DNA of 55,292 bases from contig CALUKH010000009.1 of assembly GCA_944321185.1 (NCBI GenBank), forward strand, positions 1 through 55,292, given 5' to 3'. The notes under the pieces are model-generated. The model was not told the origin of the DNA, ran no database searches, and saw nothing but the letters and a program-made list of their open reading frames with translations. Origin of the DNA: an uncultured Alistipes sp. GTDB lineage: Bacteria > Bacteroidota > Bacteroidia > Bacteroidales > Rikenellaceae. The translations under genes were made by a program, and so were the position numbers. This document shows, piece after piece, positions 46,347 to 55,292 of this stretch (position 1 is the first letter of the stretch; every line of letters starts with the position of its first letter).

Positions 46347-47015
46347 ATGTCTGAATTTGAAAAATACGCCCGGAAACAGTGCGGCATCAGTTCGCTGAAA
46401 CTGCACGATTTCCAATCGATCAGCGCAGCCTATGTCTCGCCGACGATCATCGAGGAGCGCCAGTTGAACGTCGCTACCATGGATGTCTTCTCGCGGCTGA
46501 TGATGGACCGCATCATCTTCCTCGGTGCGCCGATCTACGACGATGCCGCCAACATCATCCAGGCCCAGCTGCTGTTCCTCGAGTCGGTCGATCCCGACAA
46601 GGACATCCAGATCTACATCAATTCGCCCGGCGGTTCGGTTTCGGCCGGACTGGGCATCTACGACACGATGCAGCTCGTCGCGTGTGACGTCGGGACCATC
46701 TGCACGGGGCTGGCCGCCTCGATGGGAGCCGTGCTGCTGACGGCCGGTGCCGCCGGCAAACGCGCGGCGCTGCCCCATGCCCGGGTGATGATCCACCAGC
46801 CGCTGGGCGGTGCCCAGGGCCAGGCCTCCGACATCGAGATCACGGCCCGCGAGATCATGAAGACCAAACGCGAACTCTACGAGATCCTTGCGGCCCATTC
46901 CGGCGTCTCGATCCGCAAGATCGAGAAGGATGCCGACCGCGACTACTGGCTCTCGGCCCCCGAGGCCAAGGAGTACGGTCTGATCGACACGGTGCTTTCC
47001 AAACGTGAGAAATAA
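46347..47015 (+). CDS. clpP: ATP-dependent Clp protease proteolytic subunit
   Basis: Serine peptidase barrel of the ClpXP protease, 222 residues. The catalytic triad is visible: Ser125 (AASMGA), His150 (VMIHQPLGG) and probable Asp199 ([18 protein letters not shown]). [19 protein letters not shown] forms the oxyanion/substrate groove. The N-terminal ~25 residues extend beyond the mature family start and could be a cleaved propeptide. It lies 5 bases before clpX, so protease and unfoldase are made together. The leader between the tig terminator and this gene is about 120 bases, GC-rich and otherwise featureless. Confidence 0.97.
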   Translation: MSEFEKYARKQCGISSLKLHDFQSISAAYVSPTIIEERQLNVATMDVFSRLMMDRIIFLGAPIYDDAANIIQAQLLFLESVDPDKDIQIYINSPGGSVSAGLGIYDTMQLVACDVGTICTGLAASMGAVLLTAGAAGKRAALPHARVMIHQPLGGAQGQASDIEITAREIMKTKRELYEILAAHSGVSIRKIEKDADRDYWLSAPEAKEYGLIDTVLSKREK

Positions 47016-47020
47016 CCTCC

Positions 47021-48298
47021 ATGGCACAGAATCGCAACAACAATAACAACCCGAAGAACGGCGGCGACTGCTGCTCGTTCTGCGGCGCCAAACGCTCCGA
47101 AGTGGAGATCATGTTCCAGGGTGTGGACGGCGCCAACATCTGCAACAAGTGTATCGAAAACGGCTACCGCATTCTGCTCGAAAACGATATCGTGGGCGGT
47201 CGCAAGGGCCGCTCGTCGGCGGCTCCCCTCAAGAAGGAGGAGTTGTTGAAACCGGCTCAGATCAAGGAGTTCCTCGATCAGTACGTCATCGGTCAGGATG
47301 CCGCCAAACGCTACCTTTCGGTGGCGGTCTACAACCACTACAAGCGGCTGCTCTACGCCCCGAAGGAGAACGACGTCGAGATCGACAAGTCGAACATCCT
47401 GCTGGTCGGACCCACGGGCACGGGCAAGACGCTGATGGCCCGTACGATCGCCAAACTGCTGAAGGTCCCCTTCACGATTGTCGATGCCACGGTGCTCACC
47501 GAGGCCGGCTACGTGGGCGAGGATGTCGAGAGCATCCTCTCGCGGCTGCTGCAGGTGGCCGACTACGACGTCGAACAGGCGCAGCGCGGCATCGTCTTCA
47601 TCGACGAGATCGACAAGATCGCCCGCAAGAGCGACAACCCCTCGATCACGCGTGACGTCTCGGGCGAGGGCGTGCAGCAGGCGCTGCTGAAGATCCTCGA
47701 GGGAACGGTGGTCAACGTGCCGCCCCAGGGCGGGCGCAAACACCCCGAACAGAAGTTCATCCAGGTCGATACGCGCAACATCCTCTTCATCTGCGGCGGC
47801 GCGTTCGACGGCATCGAGAAAAAGATCGCCCAGCGGCTCAATACGCGCGCCATGGGCTACGGACGCATCAATGCGGATCCGGTCGACCGCTCGAATCTGA
47901 TGCAGTACATCACGCCGCAGGATCTCAAGTCGTTCGGACTGATCCCCGAACTGGTGGGGCGTCTTCCGGTGCTGACCTACATGCAGCCGCTGGGACGCGA
48001 CGCCCTGCGATCGATCCTCACCGAACCGCGCAATGCCATCATCAAGCAGTATGTGCGGCTGTTCGAGCTGGACGGCGTGAAGCTGACCTTCACCGACGAG
48101 GCGCTGGATTACATCGTCGACAAGGCCGTGGAGTTCAAACTCGGAGCGCGCGGTCTGCGTTCGATCTGCGAGGCGATCATGATGGACACGATGTTCGAAC
48201 TGCCGTCGAGCGGCGCCCGGGAGTTCACCGTGACGCTCGACTACGCCCGCCAGAAGGTCGAAAAGGCCAATCTCCCGGTGCTGAAGCAGGTGGGATGA
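47021..48298 (+). CDS. clpX: ATP-dependent Clp protease ATP-binding subunit ClpX
   Basis: AAA+ unfoldase that feeds proteins into ClpP, 425 residues. An N-terminal zinc-binding domain has C18-x2-C21 and C41-x2-C44, preceded by an Asn-rich tail (residues 4-11). Walker A is GPTGTGKT (130-137), Walker B is IVFIDEID (Asp195-Glu196) and the pore loop is GYVGED (163-168). The ClpP-docking tripeptide, IGF in Escherichia coli, appears as Met-Gly-Tyr (278-280). The sensor/arginine-finger region [23 protein letters not shown] and C-terminal [10 protein letters not shown] are intact. It is followed 51 bases later by transketolase on the same strand. Confidence 0.97.
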   Translation: MAQNRNNNNNPKNGGDCCSFCGAKRSEVEIMFQGVDGANICNKCIENGYRILLENDIVGGRKGRSSAAPLKKEELLKPAQIKEFLDQYVIGQDAAKRYLSVAVYNHYKRLLYAPKENDVEIDKSNILLVGPTGTGKTLMARTIAKLLKVPFTIVDATVLTEAGYVGEDVESILSRLLQVADYDVEQAQRGIVFIDEIDKIARKSDNPSITRDVSGEGVQQALLKILEGTVVNVPPQGGRKHPEQKFIQVDTRNILFICGGAFDGIEKKIAQRLNTRAMGYGRINADPVDRSNLMQYITPQDLKSFGLIPELVGRLPVLTYMQPLGRDALRSILTEPRNAIIKQYVRLFELDGVKLTFTDEALDYIVDKAVEFKLGARGLRSICEAIMMDTMFELPSSGAREFTVTLDYARQKVEKANLPVLKQVG

Positions 48299-48349
48299 CA
48301 CGTGGGCGAGACACACTACGACAACCAATACTTAAATAACTACAAGACA

Positions 48350-50386
48350 ATGTCTACAACGAATTCAAAACTGACGCGCGTAGCCGACAACGTCCGTATC
48401 CTGTCGGCGGCGATGGTGGAAAAGGCGAAATCGGGACATCCGGGCGGAGCCATGGGCGGTGCCGACTTCATCACGGTGCTCTATGCCGAGTTCCTGCGCT
48501 ACGATCCCGACAACATGGCCTATCCCTATCGGGACCGCTTCTTCCTCGATCCGGGGCACATGTCGCCGATGCTCTATGCGACGCTCTCGCTGGCCGGACA
48601 CTACTCGACCGAGGATCTGCAGTCGCTGCGCCAGTGGGGCAGCGTCACCCCCGGACACCCCGAGGTCGACGTCCTGCGCGGAGTGGAGAATACGTCGGGT
48701 CCGCTCGGTCAGGGTCATGCCATGGCTCTCGGCGCCGCCATTGCCGAGCGTTTCATGGTGGCGCGCTTCGGCGAGTGGATGGCCCACCGGACCTATGCCT
48801 ATATTTCGGACGGAGCCGTTGAGGAGGAGATCTCGCAGGGCGTGGGCCGCATCGCCGGCCACCTGGGACTCTCGAATCTGGTGATGTTCTACGACGCGAA
48901 CAACATCCAGCTCTCGACGACGGTCGACGAGGTCGATACGGAGAACGTCGCCATGAAGTACGAGGCCTGGGGCTGGAACGTGCTGTCGATCGACGGACAC
49001 AATATCAACGAAATCCGCGAGGCACTGGTTGCGGCGCAGAGCGAGACGGAGCGTCCGACGCTCATCATCGGCCGCACGACGATGGGCAAGGGTGCCCGGG
49101 GCCCCGAGGGCGAGAGCTATGAAAACCGCGTCTCGACCCACGGTCAGCCGCTGACGGCCGCCGGAGCCGATTTTGCCGCCACGGTGAAGAATCTGGGCGG
49201 TGATCCGGAGAATCCCTTCGCCGTCTTCGAGGAGAGCCGCGAGGTTTTCGCCGAGCGTCGCGAGGCGCTGAAGGCGTGGGCCGCCGAGCAGGCTGCCGTC
49301 GAGAAGTCGTGGCGCAGCGAACACAAGGAGCTGGCCCGCAAACTGGACGATTTCCTCTCGGGCCGCATCCCCGAAATCGACTACAAACAGGTGGCCGTGA
49401 AGCCCGACGTGGCGACGCGTGCCGCATCGTCGTCGGTGCTGGGGGTCTATGCCGACAAGTTCGACAACATGATCGTGGCGTCGGCCGACCTCTCGAATTC
49501 GGACAAGACGGACGGTTATCTGAAAAAGACCAAGGCCTTCACGAAAGGCGACTTTACGGGAAAATTCTTCCAGGCGGGCGTCTCGGAGCTGACGATGGCC
49601 TGCGTGATGAACGGCATGGCGCTGCACGGTGGGGTGATTCCCGTGTGCGGCACGTTCTTCGTCTTCTCGGACTACATGAAGCCGGCCGTTCGTCTGGCCG
49701 CACTGATGCGTCTGCACGTGATCTACGTCTGGTCGCACGACTCGTTCCGTGTGGGTGAGGACGGCCCGACGCACCAGCCCGTCGAGCAGGAGGCTCAGAT
49801 CCGGCTGATGGAGCATCTGAAGAACCATCACGGCGAACGTTCGATGGTCGTACTGCGTCCGGCCGACGCCGAAGAGACGGTGATTGCCTGGAAACTGGCC
49901 GTCGAGGAGCATCGTCCGGTGGCACTGGTGCTGTCGCGTCAGACGATCAAGAACCTCCCCACGCTGGGAGCCGCAAGCCGCCGCGAGGAGGCCTTCCAGG
50001 TGACCAAGGGCGGTTATGTGGTGATGGATGCCGCCAAACCGGCCGCCGTGCTGATCGCTTCGGGTTCGGAGGTCTCGACACTGGTCGAAGGGGCCGAACA
50101 GCTGGCTTCGGAGGGTATCGCCGTGCGCGTGGTGAGCGTGCCGAGCGAGGGCCTGTTCCGCGATCAGCCCCGTTCGTACCAGGAGACGGTGCTGCCGGCC
50201 GGACTGCCGCGTTACGGCATGACTTCGGGCCTTCCGGTCACCCTGCAGGGGCTGGTCGGCGAAAAGGGCATGATCCACGGTCTGGACCACTTCGGCTACT
50301 CGGCGCCCTACAAGGTGCTCGACGAGAAGTTCGGCTACAACGGCGCCACGGTGGCTGCCGAGGTGAAGAAGATGCTGGGCCGGTAG
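48350..50386 (+). CDS. tkt: Transketolase
   Basis: Thiamine-diphosphate enzyme of the non-oxidative pentose phosphate pathway, 678 residues from ATG 48350. KSGHPGGAMGGADF near residue 29 and GPLGQGHAMALGAAIAE near 118 are the N-domain signatures. GDG-type metal motif is represented by SDGAVEEEISQGV near 158. GEDGPTHQPVEQ near 470 is the transketolase signature in the pyrimidine domain. An in-frame GTG at 48302 would add 16 residues of no family similarity, so the ATG is preferred. A terminator follows. The gene provides ribose-5-phosphate and erythrose-4-phosphate and has no evident tie to the Clp genes upstream. Confidence 0.95.
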   Translation: MSTTNSKLTRVADNVRILSAAMVEKAKSGHPGGAMGGADFITVLYAEFLRYDPDNMAYPYRDRFFLDPGHMSPMLYATLSLAGHYSTEDLQSLRQWGSVTPGHPEVDVLRGVENTSGPLGQGHAMALGAAIAERFMVARFGEWMAHRTYAYISDGAVEEEISQGVGRIAGHLGLSNLVMFYDANNIQLSTTVDEVDTENVAMKYEAWGWNVLSIDGHNINEIREALVAAQSETERPTLIIGRTTMGKGARGPEGESYENRVSTHGQPLTAAGADFAATVKNLGGDPENPFAVFEESREVFAERREALKAWAAEQAAVEKSWRSEHKELARKLDDFLSGRIPEIDYKQVAVKPDVATRAASSSVLGVYADKFDNMIVASADLSNSDKTDGYLKKTKAFTKGDFTGKFFQAGVSELTMACVMNGMALHGGVIPVCGTFFVFSDYMKPAVRLAALMRLHVIYVWSHDSFRVGEDGPTHQPVEQEAQIRLMEHLKNHHGERSMVVLRPADAEETVIAWKLAVEEHRPVALVLSRQTIKNLPTLGAASRREEAFQVTKGGYVVMDAAKPAAVLIASGSEVSTLVEGAEQLASEGIAVRVVSVPSEGLFRDQPRSYQETVLPAGLPRYGMTSGLPVTLQGLVGEKGMIHGLDHFGYSAPYKVLDEKFGYNGATVAAEVKKMLGR

Positions 50387-50415
50387 ACATTTCCGTCATC
50401 GGCGATACGCAGCGA

Positions 50416-50451
50416 AAAAGAGGGGCGACCTGTCAAGGCCGCCTCTCTTTT
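50416..50451 (+). terminator. Intrinsic terminator after transketolase
   Basis: An 11-bp outer stem (AAAGAGGGGCG with CGCCTCTCTTT, one G-T wobble) around a 12-base loop, followed by a T-rich tract. It lies about 30 bases after the stop. Confidence 0.8.
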
Positions 50452-50496
50452 ATATATAGGTACGGGGCTGATGCGGTAAAAATTTCGGAAAATCCA

Positions 50497-50527
50497 TTGC
50501 CAATCCGCAAAAAGGAGTTATCTTTGC
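50497..50527 (+). promoter_or_regulatory. Putative metK promoter
   Basis: TTG (50497-50499), a 19-base spacer, and TATCTTTGC (50519-50527), a full -7 match. The predicted leader is about 135 bases, long for this region, and contains two AT-rich hairpins. Confidence 0.7.
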
Positions 50528-50580
50528 GGACCCGTCTGTCAAGCGGGGAATGTGGAAAGATTTGACTGATTGCAAACCAC

Positions 50581-50688
50581 AATAAAAAATCGCTAAAACA
50601 GCACATTTTTTATTCCCAACAGCCAATTTTTCCCATTTTAGACGTTTAACCTTAAAAAACGATTCAAAATGGGTTTTTTATTTACGTC
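50581..50688 (+). promoter_or_regulatory. Structured metK leader with start codon inside a hairpin
   Basis: First, a perfect 10-bp inverted repeat, AATAAAAAAT (50581-50590) with ATTTTTTATT (50605-50614), loop of 14. Second, TAAAAAAC (50653-50660) pairs with GTTTTTTA (50673-50680), with the metK ATG (50669-50671) in the loop. An outer GACGT (50641-50645) pairs with ACGTC (50684-50688). This could control metK translation. I see no match to a known SAM riboswitch class. Confidence 0.45.
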
Positions 50689-51973
50689 GGAGTCCGTCTC
50701 GGAAGGACACCCCGATAAGGTCTCGGATCAGATTTCCGATGCCATTCTCGACGAATTTCTTCGTCACGATCCCAATTCGAAGGTCGCCTGCGAAACGCTC
50801 TGCACCACGGGTCTCGTAGTTGTGGCGGGTGAAGTGCGCTCGGAGGCCTATGTCGACGTGCAGGGTGTGGCCCGCCGCGTGATCGAACGCATCGGCTACA
50901 CCAAGAGCGAATATCAGTTCGACTGCAATTCGTGCGGCATTCTCTCGGCCATCCACGAGCAGTCGTCCGACATCAACCAGGGTGTCGAACGCGACGAGGA
51001 GTACGAGCAGGGTGCCGGCGATCAGGGCATCATGTTCGGCTACGCCTGCAACGAGACGCGTGAGATGATGCCGGCGACGCTGATCCTCTCGCACGTCATC
51101 CTGAAGGAGCTGGCCGTCATCCGCCGCGAAGGGAAGGTGATGACCTATCTGCGCCCCGATTCGAAGTCGCAGGTGACGATCGAATACGACGAAAAGACCA
51201 ACAAACCGCTGCGCGTGCATACGATCGTCGTCTCGACGCAGCACGACGAATTCATCCGTCCGGGCGAGGGTCTCGACGAGAAGCAGGCCGAACGGCAGAT
51301 GCAGGAGCGCATTCGCGAGGATGTGCGCACGATCCTCATCCCGCGTGTGAAGGCGCGTTTGGAGCGTGCCGGCGACAAGCTGGCCGATCTGATCGGCGAC
51401 GACTACATCCTGCACGTCAACCCCACGGGCAAGTTCGTCATCGGCGGCCCTCACGGCGATACGGGCCTCACGGGCCGCAAAATCATCGTCGACACCTACG
51501 GAGGCCGCGGAGCCCACGGCGGCGGCGCCTTCTCGGGCAAGGACTCCTCGAAGGTCGACCGTTCGGCCGCCTATGCCGCCCGTCACATCGCCAAGAACCT
51601 TGTGGCCGCGGGCGTCGCCGACCAGATCCTCGTGGAGCTGAGCTACGCCATCGGCATCGCCGAGCCGCTGTCGATCTACGTCGATACGTACGGATCGCCG
51701 CGTCCGAAGGCCCTCGAGGGGATGACCGACGGCGAGATCGCCCGCCGTATCGGCAAGCTGTTCGATCTGCGTCCGGCCGCCATCGTGAAGCGTTTCGGAC
51801 TGAAGAACCCGATCTTCGAGGCTACGGCTTCGTACGGCCACTTCGGAAACCGCCCCTACAAAAAGGTGGTGAAGGTCTGGGAGAACGGCCGCGAGGTGGA
51901 GCGCGAAATCGAATTCTTCGGCTGGGAGAAGCTCGATGCCGTGGATGACATCCGCCGCGAGTTCGGACTTTAG
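50669..51973 (+). CDS. metK: S-adenosylmethionine synthetase
   Basis: Makes S-adenosylmethionine from methionine and ATP, 434 residues. GHPDK (13-17) is the ATP-binding start, GAGDQG (115-120) the first MetK signature and GGGAFSGKD (near 283) the glycine-rich phosphate loop. The length is slightly above the usual 380-400, mostly from insertions between about residues 165 and 235. It is encoded alone between two terminators, with its own promoter and a structured leader. Functionally it takes the product of metH and metF, which lie 7-11 kb away on the other strand. Confidence 0.97.
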   Translation: MGFLFTSESVSEGHPDKVSDQISDAILDEFLRHDPNSKVACETLCTTGLVVVAGEVRSEAYVDVQGVARRVIERIGYTKSEYQFDCNSCGILSAIHEQSSDINQGVERDEEYEQGAGDQGIMFGYACNETREMMPATLILSHVILKELAVIRREGKVMTYLRPDSKSQVTIEYDEKTNKPLRVHTIVVSTQHDEFIRPGEGLDEKQAERQMQERIREDVRTILIPRVKARLERAGDKLADLIGDDYILHVNPTGKFVIGGPHGDTGLTGRKIIVDTYGGRGAHGGGAFSGKDSSKVDRSAAYAARHIAKNLVAAGVADQILVELSYAIGIAEPLSIYVDTYGSPRPKALEGMTDGEIARRIGKLFDLRPAAIVKRFGLKNPIFEATASYGHFGNRPYKKVVKVWENGREVEREIEFFGWEKLDAVDDIRREFGL

Positions 51974-51990
51974 TGCACGGAAATTGCGAC

Positions 51991-52025
51991 AATCGGGGCA
52001 TCGACAGCGATGTCCCGATTTTTTT
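51991..52025 (+). terminator. Intrinsic terminator after metK
   Basis: A 13-bp stem (AATCGGGGCATCG with CGATGTCCCGATT, one G-T wobble), loop ACAG, followed by T5. It stands 17 bases after the stop. Confidence 0.88.
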
Positions 52026-52143
52026 GTGCCGTGCGGCATACTAACCGGACGATTCGGACCGTTTGTCCCACAAAGGAAATTCAGAACATTGCCTATGCGA
52101 AGAAATTGCCTCTGATCAATAGACACTAAACTCTTGAACAACT

Positions 52144-53622
52144 ATGAAAAAGGCATTTTTGATTTTAGGACTTGTCGCCGTATCGGCCGCAGCAGGCGGT
52201 CTGACGGCATGGGCCGTCGGCGGAGAGGGCGGACAGAGCGTCTCCTATGTCGAGCGCGAGGTCGAGCGTACGCCGGCCCTGGGCAATCACTTCACCTCTT
52301 ACCAGAATGAACAATATCCCGACCTGACCTATGCCGCCGAGAATGCGGTGAAGGCCGTCGTCAACATCGAAGCGATCCAGCAGGTGGAGATGCCGCGCCG
52401 TTCGTACGATCCCTTCCTGGAGTTCTTCGGCATCCCGCAGGACTACGGCTATGGCGACGGACGTCCGCAGTATCGTGAACAGCGGGCCGGCGGTTCGGGC
52501 GTGATCATCTCGGAGGACGGTTACGTGGTGACGAACAACCACGTTGTCGACGGTGCCACGAAGCTCCGCGTGAAGCTCAACGACGGACGTACGTTCGACG
52601 GCAAGCTGATCGGTACGGATTCGGCGACGGATCTGGCCCTGGTGAAGATCGATGCGAAGGATCTGCCGACGCTGCCCTTCGGATCGTCCGATGCGCTGCG
52701 TCTGGGCGAGTGGGTACTGGCCATCGGTTCGCCGTTCGACCTGCAGTCGACCATCACGGCCGGCATCGTGAGCGCCAAGGCGCGTCAGCTCGGCGCCATC
52801 CCCAACGACTTCCGTATCGAATCGTTCATCCAGACCGATGCGGCGGTCAACCCCGGCAACTCGGGCGGTGCGCTGGTCAACACCCACGGTGAGCTGGTCG
52901 GCATCAATACGCTCATCAAGTCGCAGACGGGCAGCTACGTGGGCTATTCGTTCGCCATTCCGGAGTCGATCGTGCGCAAGGTGGTGGTCGATCTGAAGGA
53001 GTACGGCGTCGTGCAGCGCGCCATGCTGGGCATCCAGTTCCGCGTGGTGGATCAGGACTTCCTCGACACGGAGGGCAAGGAGCTCGGTATCAAGGATCTG
53101 GGCGGTGCCTATGTGGCCAGTGTCACGGAGGGCGGTTCCGCTTCGGAGGCCGGCATCCGCAAGGGTGACGTCATCCTCGATATCGACGGCGTGAAGATCA
53201 CCGAACCCTCGACGCTCCAGGAGCAGATCGCCAAGCGCCGACCCAACGATAAGGTTAAATTGTCGGTAAAAAGGGACGGTCACGTGAAACAAATTGAGGT
53301 CACTTTGCGTAATAAGGCTGGTAAAACGGAATTGATGACCAAAGAGGACGTCGACGTGGTCGATGCTCTCGGCGGCAAATTCGCCGATGCCGGTGCGAAA
53401 CTGTGCCGTGAACTCGATATCCGGGGCGGCGTGCAGGTTGTCGGCATCAAGGCGGACGGAATTCTGGCCCGCGCCCGCGTCAAGCAGGGATTCGTGATCA
53501 CCCACATCAACGACCGGCCGGTCTACTCGCTCCAGGATCTGCAGCGCATGACCGAAAAGGTCCGTTCGATCGACGGTATCTATCCCAACGGCCGCTCGGC
53601 AAGCTACATGCTCGTCGAGTAG
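52144..53622 (+). CDS. htrA: Do/HtrA family periplasmic serine protease
   Basis: Periplasmic quality-control protease, 492 residues. An N-terminal hydrophobic segment (AFLILGLVAVSAAAGGLTAWAV) serves as signal or anchor. The trypsin-like domain carries His133 (TNNHVVDG), Asp163 (ATDLALVKID) and Ser240 (NPGNSGGALVN). Two PDZ domains follow (about 287-385 and 405-480). All catalytic residues are present, so it should be active. It is transcribed alone: a terminator lies upstream and 67 bases separate it from the sigma factor gene. The stretch 53251-53340, at the end of PDZ1 and in the linker, has AT-rich codons (AAA, TTG, AAT) unlike the rest of the gene. Confidence 0.96.
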   Translation: MKKAFLILGLVAVSAAAGGLTAWAVGGEGGQSVSYVEREVERTPALGNHFTSYQNEQYPDLTYAAENAVKAVVNIEAIQQVEMPRRSYDPFLEFFGIPQDYGYGDGRPQYREQRAGGSGVIISEDGYVVTNNHVVDGATKLRVKLNDGRTFDGKLIGTDSATDLALVKIDAKDLPTLPFGSSDALRLGEWVLAIGSPFDLQSTITAGIVSAKARQLGAIPNDFRIESFIQTDAAVNPGNSGGALVNTHGELVGINTLIKSQTGSYVGYSFAIPESIVRKVVVDLKEYGVVQRAMLGIQFRVVDQDFLDTEGKELGIKDLGGAYVASVTEGGSASEAGIRKGDVILDIDGVKITEPSTLQEQIAKRRPNDKVKLSVKRDGHVKQIEVTLRNKAGKTELMTKEDVDVVDALGGKFADAGAKLCRELDIRGGVQVVGIKADGILARARVKQGFVITHINDRPVYSLQDLQRMTEKVRSIDGIYPNGRSASYMLVE

Positions 53623-53640
53623 CGATGATCCGGAGGCGGG

Positions 53641-53672
53641 TTTCGTATCGAATGGAACTGTAACTATTTTAG
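53641..53672 (+). promoter_or_regulatory. Weak candidate promoter for the primary sigma factor gene
   Basis: TTTC (53641-53644), a 20-base spacer and TATTTTAG (53665-53672), each one base off the consensus boxes. It lies in the 67-base gap before the gene. An A/G-rich stretch AGGAAAAGGA precedes the start codon. Confidence 0.3.
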
Positions 53673-53689
53673 GAAGTTAGGAAAAGGAT

Positions 53690-54550
53690 ATGCGTCAACT
53701 CAAGATTACAAAGTCCATCACCAACCGGGAGAGTGCCTCGCTGGACAAATACCTGCAGGAAATTGGCAAGGAGGAGCTCATCACGGTGGAAGAGGAGGTG
53801 GAACTCGCCCAACGTATCAAGAAAGGCGATCAGGAGGCCCTCGAGAAACTCACCAAAGCGAACCTTCGCTTCGTGGTTTCCGTCGCCAAACAGTACCAGA
53901 ACCAGGGTCTGAGCCTGCCCGACCTGATCAACGAGGGTAACCTCGGTCTGATCAAGGCCGCCGAGAAGTTCGATGAAACCCGTGGTTTCAAGTTCATCTC
54001 CTATGCGGTGTGGTGGATCCGTCAGTCGATTCTTCAGGCGCTGGCCGAGCAGTCGCGTATCGTGCGTCTGCCGCTGAACCAGGTCGGCTCGCTCAACAAG
54101 ATCAACAAGGCCTTCGCCCGCTTCGAACAGGAGCACGAGCGTACGCCGTCGCCCGAAGAGCTGGCTACCGAGCTGGAACTCCCGAAGGAGAAGGTGACCG
54201 ATACGCTGCGGGTGGCAGGACGCCACGTCTCGGTGGATGCGCCGTTTGCCGACGGCGAGGACAACTCGCTGCTCGACGTGCTGGTCAACCCCGATTCGCC
54301 CAACGCCGACCGCGGACTGATCAACGAATCGCTGTCGACCGAGGTTGAACGGGCGCTCGAGACGCTGACCGAACGCGAACGCGACATCATCAAGTACTTC
54401 TTCGGCATCGGCTGCTCGGAGATGACGCTCGAGGAGATTGGCGAAAAGTTTGACCTCACGCGTGAACGTGTGCGTCAGATCAAGGAGAAGGCGATCCGTC
54501 GTCTGCGCCATTCGTCGCGTTCGAAACTGCTGAAATCCTATCTGGGATAG
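53690..54550 (+). CDS. rpoD: Primary (housekeeping) RNA polymerase sigma factor, RpoD/SigA family
   Basis: Sigma-70 family factor of 286 residues, the short form typical of the primary sigma factor in Bacteroidota, with no long region 1.1. Region 1.2 ([19 protein letters not shown]), region 2 ([39 protein letters not shown], core binding and -10 recognition), region 3 ([19 protein letters not shown]) and region 4 with its HTH ([29 protein letters not shown]) are complete. It should recognise the TTTG/TAnnTTTG promoters seen in front of tig, metK and other genes in this window. It is followed by a strong terminator. Confidence 0.96.
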   Translation: MRQLKITKSITNRESASLDKYLQEIGKEELITVEEEVELAQRIKKGDQEALEKLTKANLRFVVSVAKQYQNQGLSLPDLINEGNLGLIKAAEKFDETRGFKFISYAVWWIRQSILQALAEQSRIVRLPLNQVGSLNKINKAFARFEQEHERTPSPEELATELELPKEKVTDTLRVAGRHVSVDAPFADGEDNSLLDVLVNPDSPNADRGLINESLSTEVERALETLTERERDIIKYFFGIGCSEMTLEEIGEKFDLTRERVRQIKEKAIRRLRHSSRSKLLKSYLG

Positions 54551-54572
54551 AAAGTCCGGTAACGGAATATGG

Positions 54573-54604
54573 AAAAACCGGAGGCTGCGGCCTCCGGTTT
54601 TTTT
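54573..54604. terminator. Intrinsic terminator after rpoD
   Basis: A perfect 9-bp GC-rich stem (ACCGGAGGC with GCCTCCGGT), extended by A4/T4, with loop TGCG and seven T at the right. It may also serve the convergent ung gene, though that ends 140 bases away. Confidence 0.9.
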
Positions 54605-54745
54605 GTCGGTGGAAGAGATCGGTTGCTGCAGTCGGTTTGCGGTTTTCAGCCGGTATTTCACCGGATTGTGGCTGATCGCGGGGGGCGCTGCCGGCTTTTT
54701 CGGCAGGTTGCGGCGGGAGGCGTTGCTGCCGGGCGGTGGCGAGAG

Positions 54746-55292
54746 CTACCAGACGATCGGCTCCTTGCCCTGACTGACGAGGTATTCGTTGGCGCGCGAG
54801 AAGTGGTGACAGCCGAAGAATCCGCGGTAGACCGAGAGCGGCGACGGATGGACGGCCTTCAGCACGAGATTGCGCGTAGGGTCGGCAATGGCGCCTTTCC
54901 GCTGGGCGTAGCTTCCCCAGAGCATGTAGACGATGCCTTGCCGGCGTTCGGCGATGGCCCGCACGACGGCATCGGTGAAGGTCTCCCAGCCGTGGTTGGC
55001 GTGCGAGGCGGCCTCGTGGGCGCGGACCGTCAGTACGGAGTTCAGCAGCAGGACGCCCTGTTCGGCCCAGCGGTCGAGGTTGCCGCTTGCGGGGATCGGA
55101 CGCCCCGTGTCGTCGGCCACCTCCTTGAAGATGTTCTGCAGCGAGGGCGGGAAGGGGATGCCGTCGGCCACCGAGAAGCAGAGCCCGTTGGCCTGACCCG
55201 GACCGTGATAGGGGTCCTGACCGATGATGACGACCTTCAGCCGCTCGGACGGGCATTTGTCGAAGGCCCGGAAGGGGGTGCTTCCGCGCGGG
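54746..55292 (-). CDS. ung: Uracil-DNA glycosylase, 5'-truncated by window edge
   Basis: Removes uracil from DNA in base-excision repair. The frame is open to the right edge of the window, so the N-terminus (roughly 40 residues) is missing. The visible part contains the water-activating motif [18 protein letters not shown], with its catalytic Asp. It also has [10 protein letters not shown] (the Asn-containing uracil pocket), [13 protein letters not shown] and [21 protein letters not shown] (the His-containing DNA-intercalation loop). This is a family-1 UDG with all motifs intact. It is convergent with rpoD. The 140-base gap between them holds no gene that I can recognise. Confidence 0.96.
   Translation of the reverse strand, partial: PRGSTPFRAFDKCPSERLKVVIIGQDPYHGPGQANGLCFSVADGIPFPPSLQNIFKEVADDTGRPIPASGNLDRWAEQGVLLLNSVLTVRAHEAASHANHGWETFTDAVVRAIAERRQGIVYMLWGSYAQRKGAIADPTRNLVLKAVHPSPLSVYRGFFGCHHFSRANEYLVSQGKEPIVW

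Noticed and set aside
50534-50668. Known SAM riboswitch in front of metK
   Set aside because: The leader has AT-rich hairpins but none of the conserved core features of the SAM classes that I can recall; kept only as an unnamed structured leader.

Overview
This window looks like chromosomal DNA of a GC-rich gut Bacteroidota, most like Alistipes/Rikenellaceae. The signs are SusC/SusD proteins, a hybrid two-component system (HTCS), a short 286-residue primary sigma factor, a bacterial V-type ATPase operon, promoters of the TAnnTTTG type and very weak Shine-Dalgarno sequences. The genus is inferred from gene content and base composition only. No rRNA, tRNA, CRISPR array, insertion sequence or phage gene was recognised.

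Layout. (1) 1-5829, + strand: the 3' part of a V-type ATPase operon (A, truncated by the window edge, then B, D, I, K), closed by a strong bidirectional hairpin. (2) 31559-5901, - strand: a polysaccharide utilisation locus (PUL) of 13 genes. In transcription order these are a GH88 unsaturated glucuronyl hydrolase, SusC, SusD, a small lipoprotein, a fimbrillin-like surface lipoprotein, two heparinase II/III-like proteins, an unassigned lipoprotein of probable alpha/alpha-barrel fold, an HTCS regulator, a double-DUF1080 lipoprotein, a Tat-exported Gfo/Idh/MocA oxidoreductase, a HEAT-repeat/DUF1080 fusion, and a second, non-exported Gfo/Idh/MocA oxidoreductase. (3) 31486-32344: a divergent intergenic region with five tandem 47-bp repeats. 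(4) 32345-35671, + strand: a GH76 lipoprotein and a GH97 enzyme. (5) 44705-35699, - strand: glutaminyl cyclase, metH, metF, an M20 amidohydrolase and rnr. (6) 44756-54604, + strand: tig, clpP, clpX, transketolase, metK, an HtrA protease and the primary sigma factor. (7) 54746-55292, - strand: ung, 5'-truncated by the window edge.

How the PUL may work. Domain content suggests capture of a uronic-acid-containing glycan by SusCD and surface lipoproteins. The two heparinase-like enzymes would cleave it by beta-elimination, one with a surface-export signal and one apparently periplasmic. GH88 would remove the unsaturated uronic acid. No sulfatase is present, so the substrate is probably not heavily sulfated. 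The last four genes pair two DUF1080 proteins (a family containing 3-keto-disaccharide hydrolases) with two Gfo/Idh/MocA oxidoreductases. This suggests a second step in which a sugar is oxidised at C3 and its glycosidic bond then broken without a conventional glycoside hydrolase. Lyase/GH88 and keto-sugar modules under one HTCS form the most interesting system in the window; the substrate and the pathway are inference.

Other points of note are a G9 homopolymer inside the HTCS gene that could act as a phase-variation switch, the 47-bp tandem repeat array, a complete Na+-type ligand set in V-ATPase subunit K, and a structured metK leader whose hairpin encloses the start codon.
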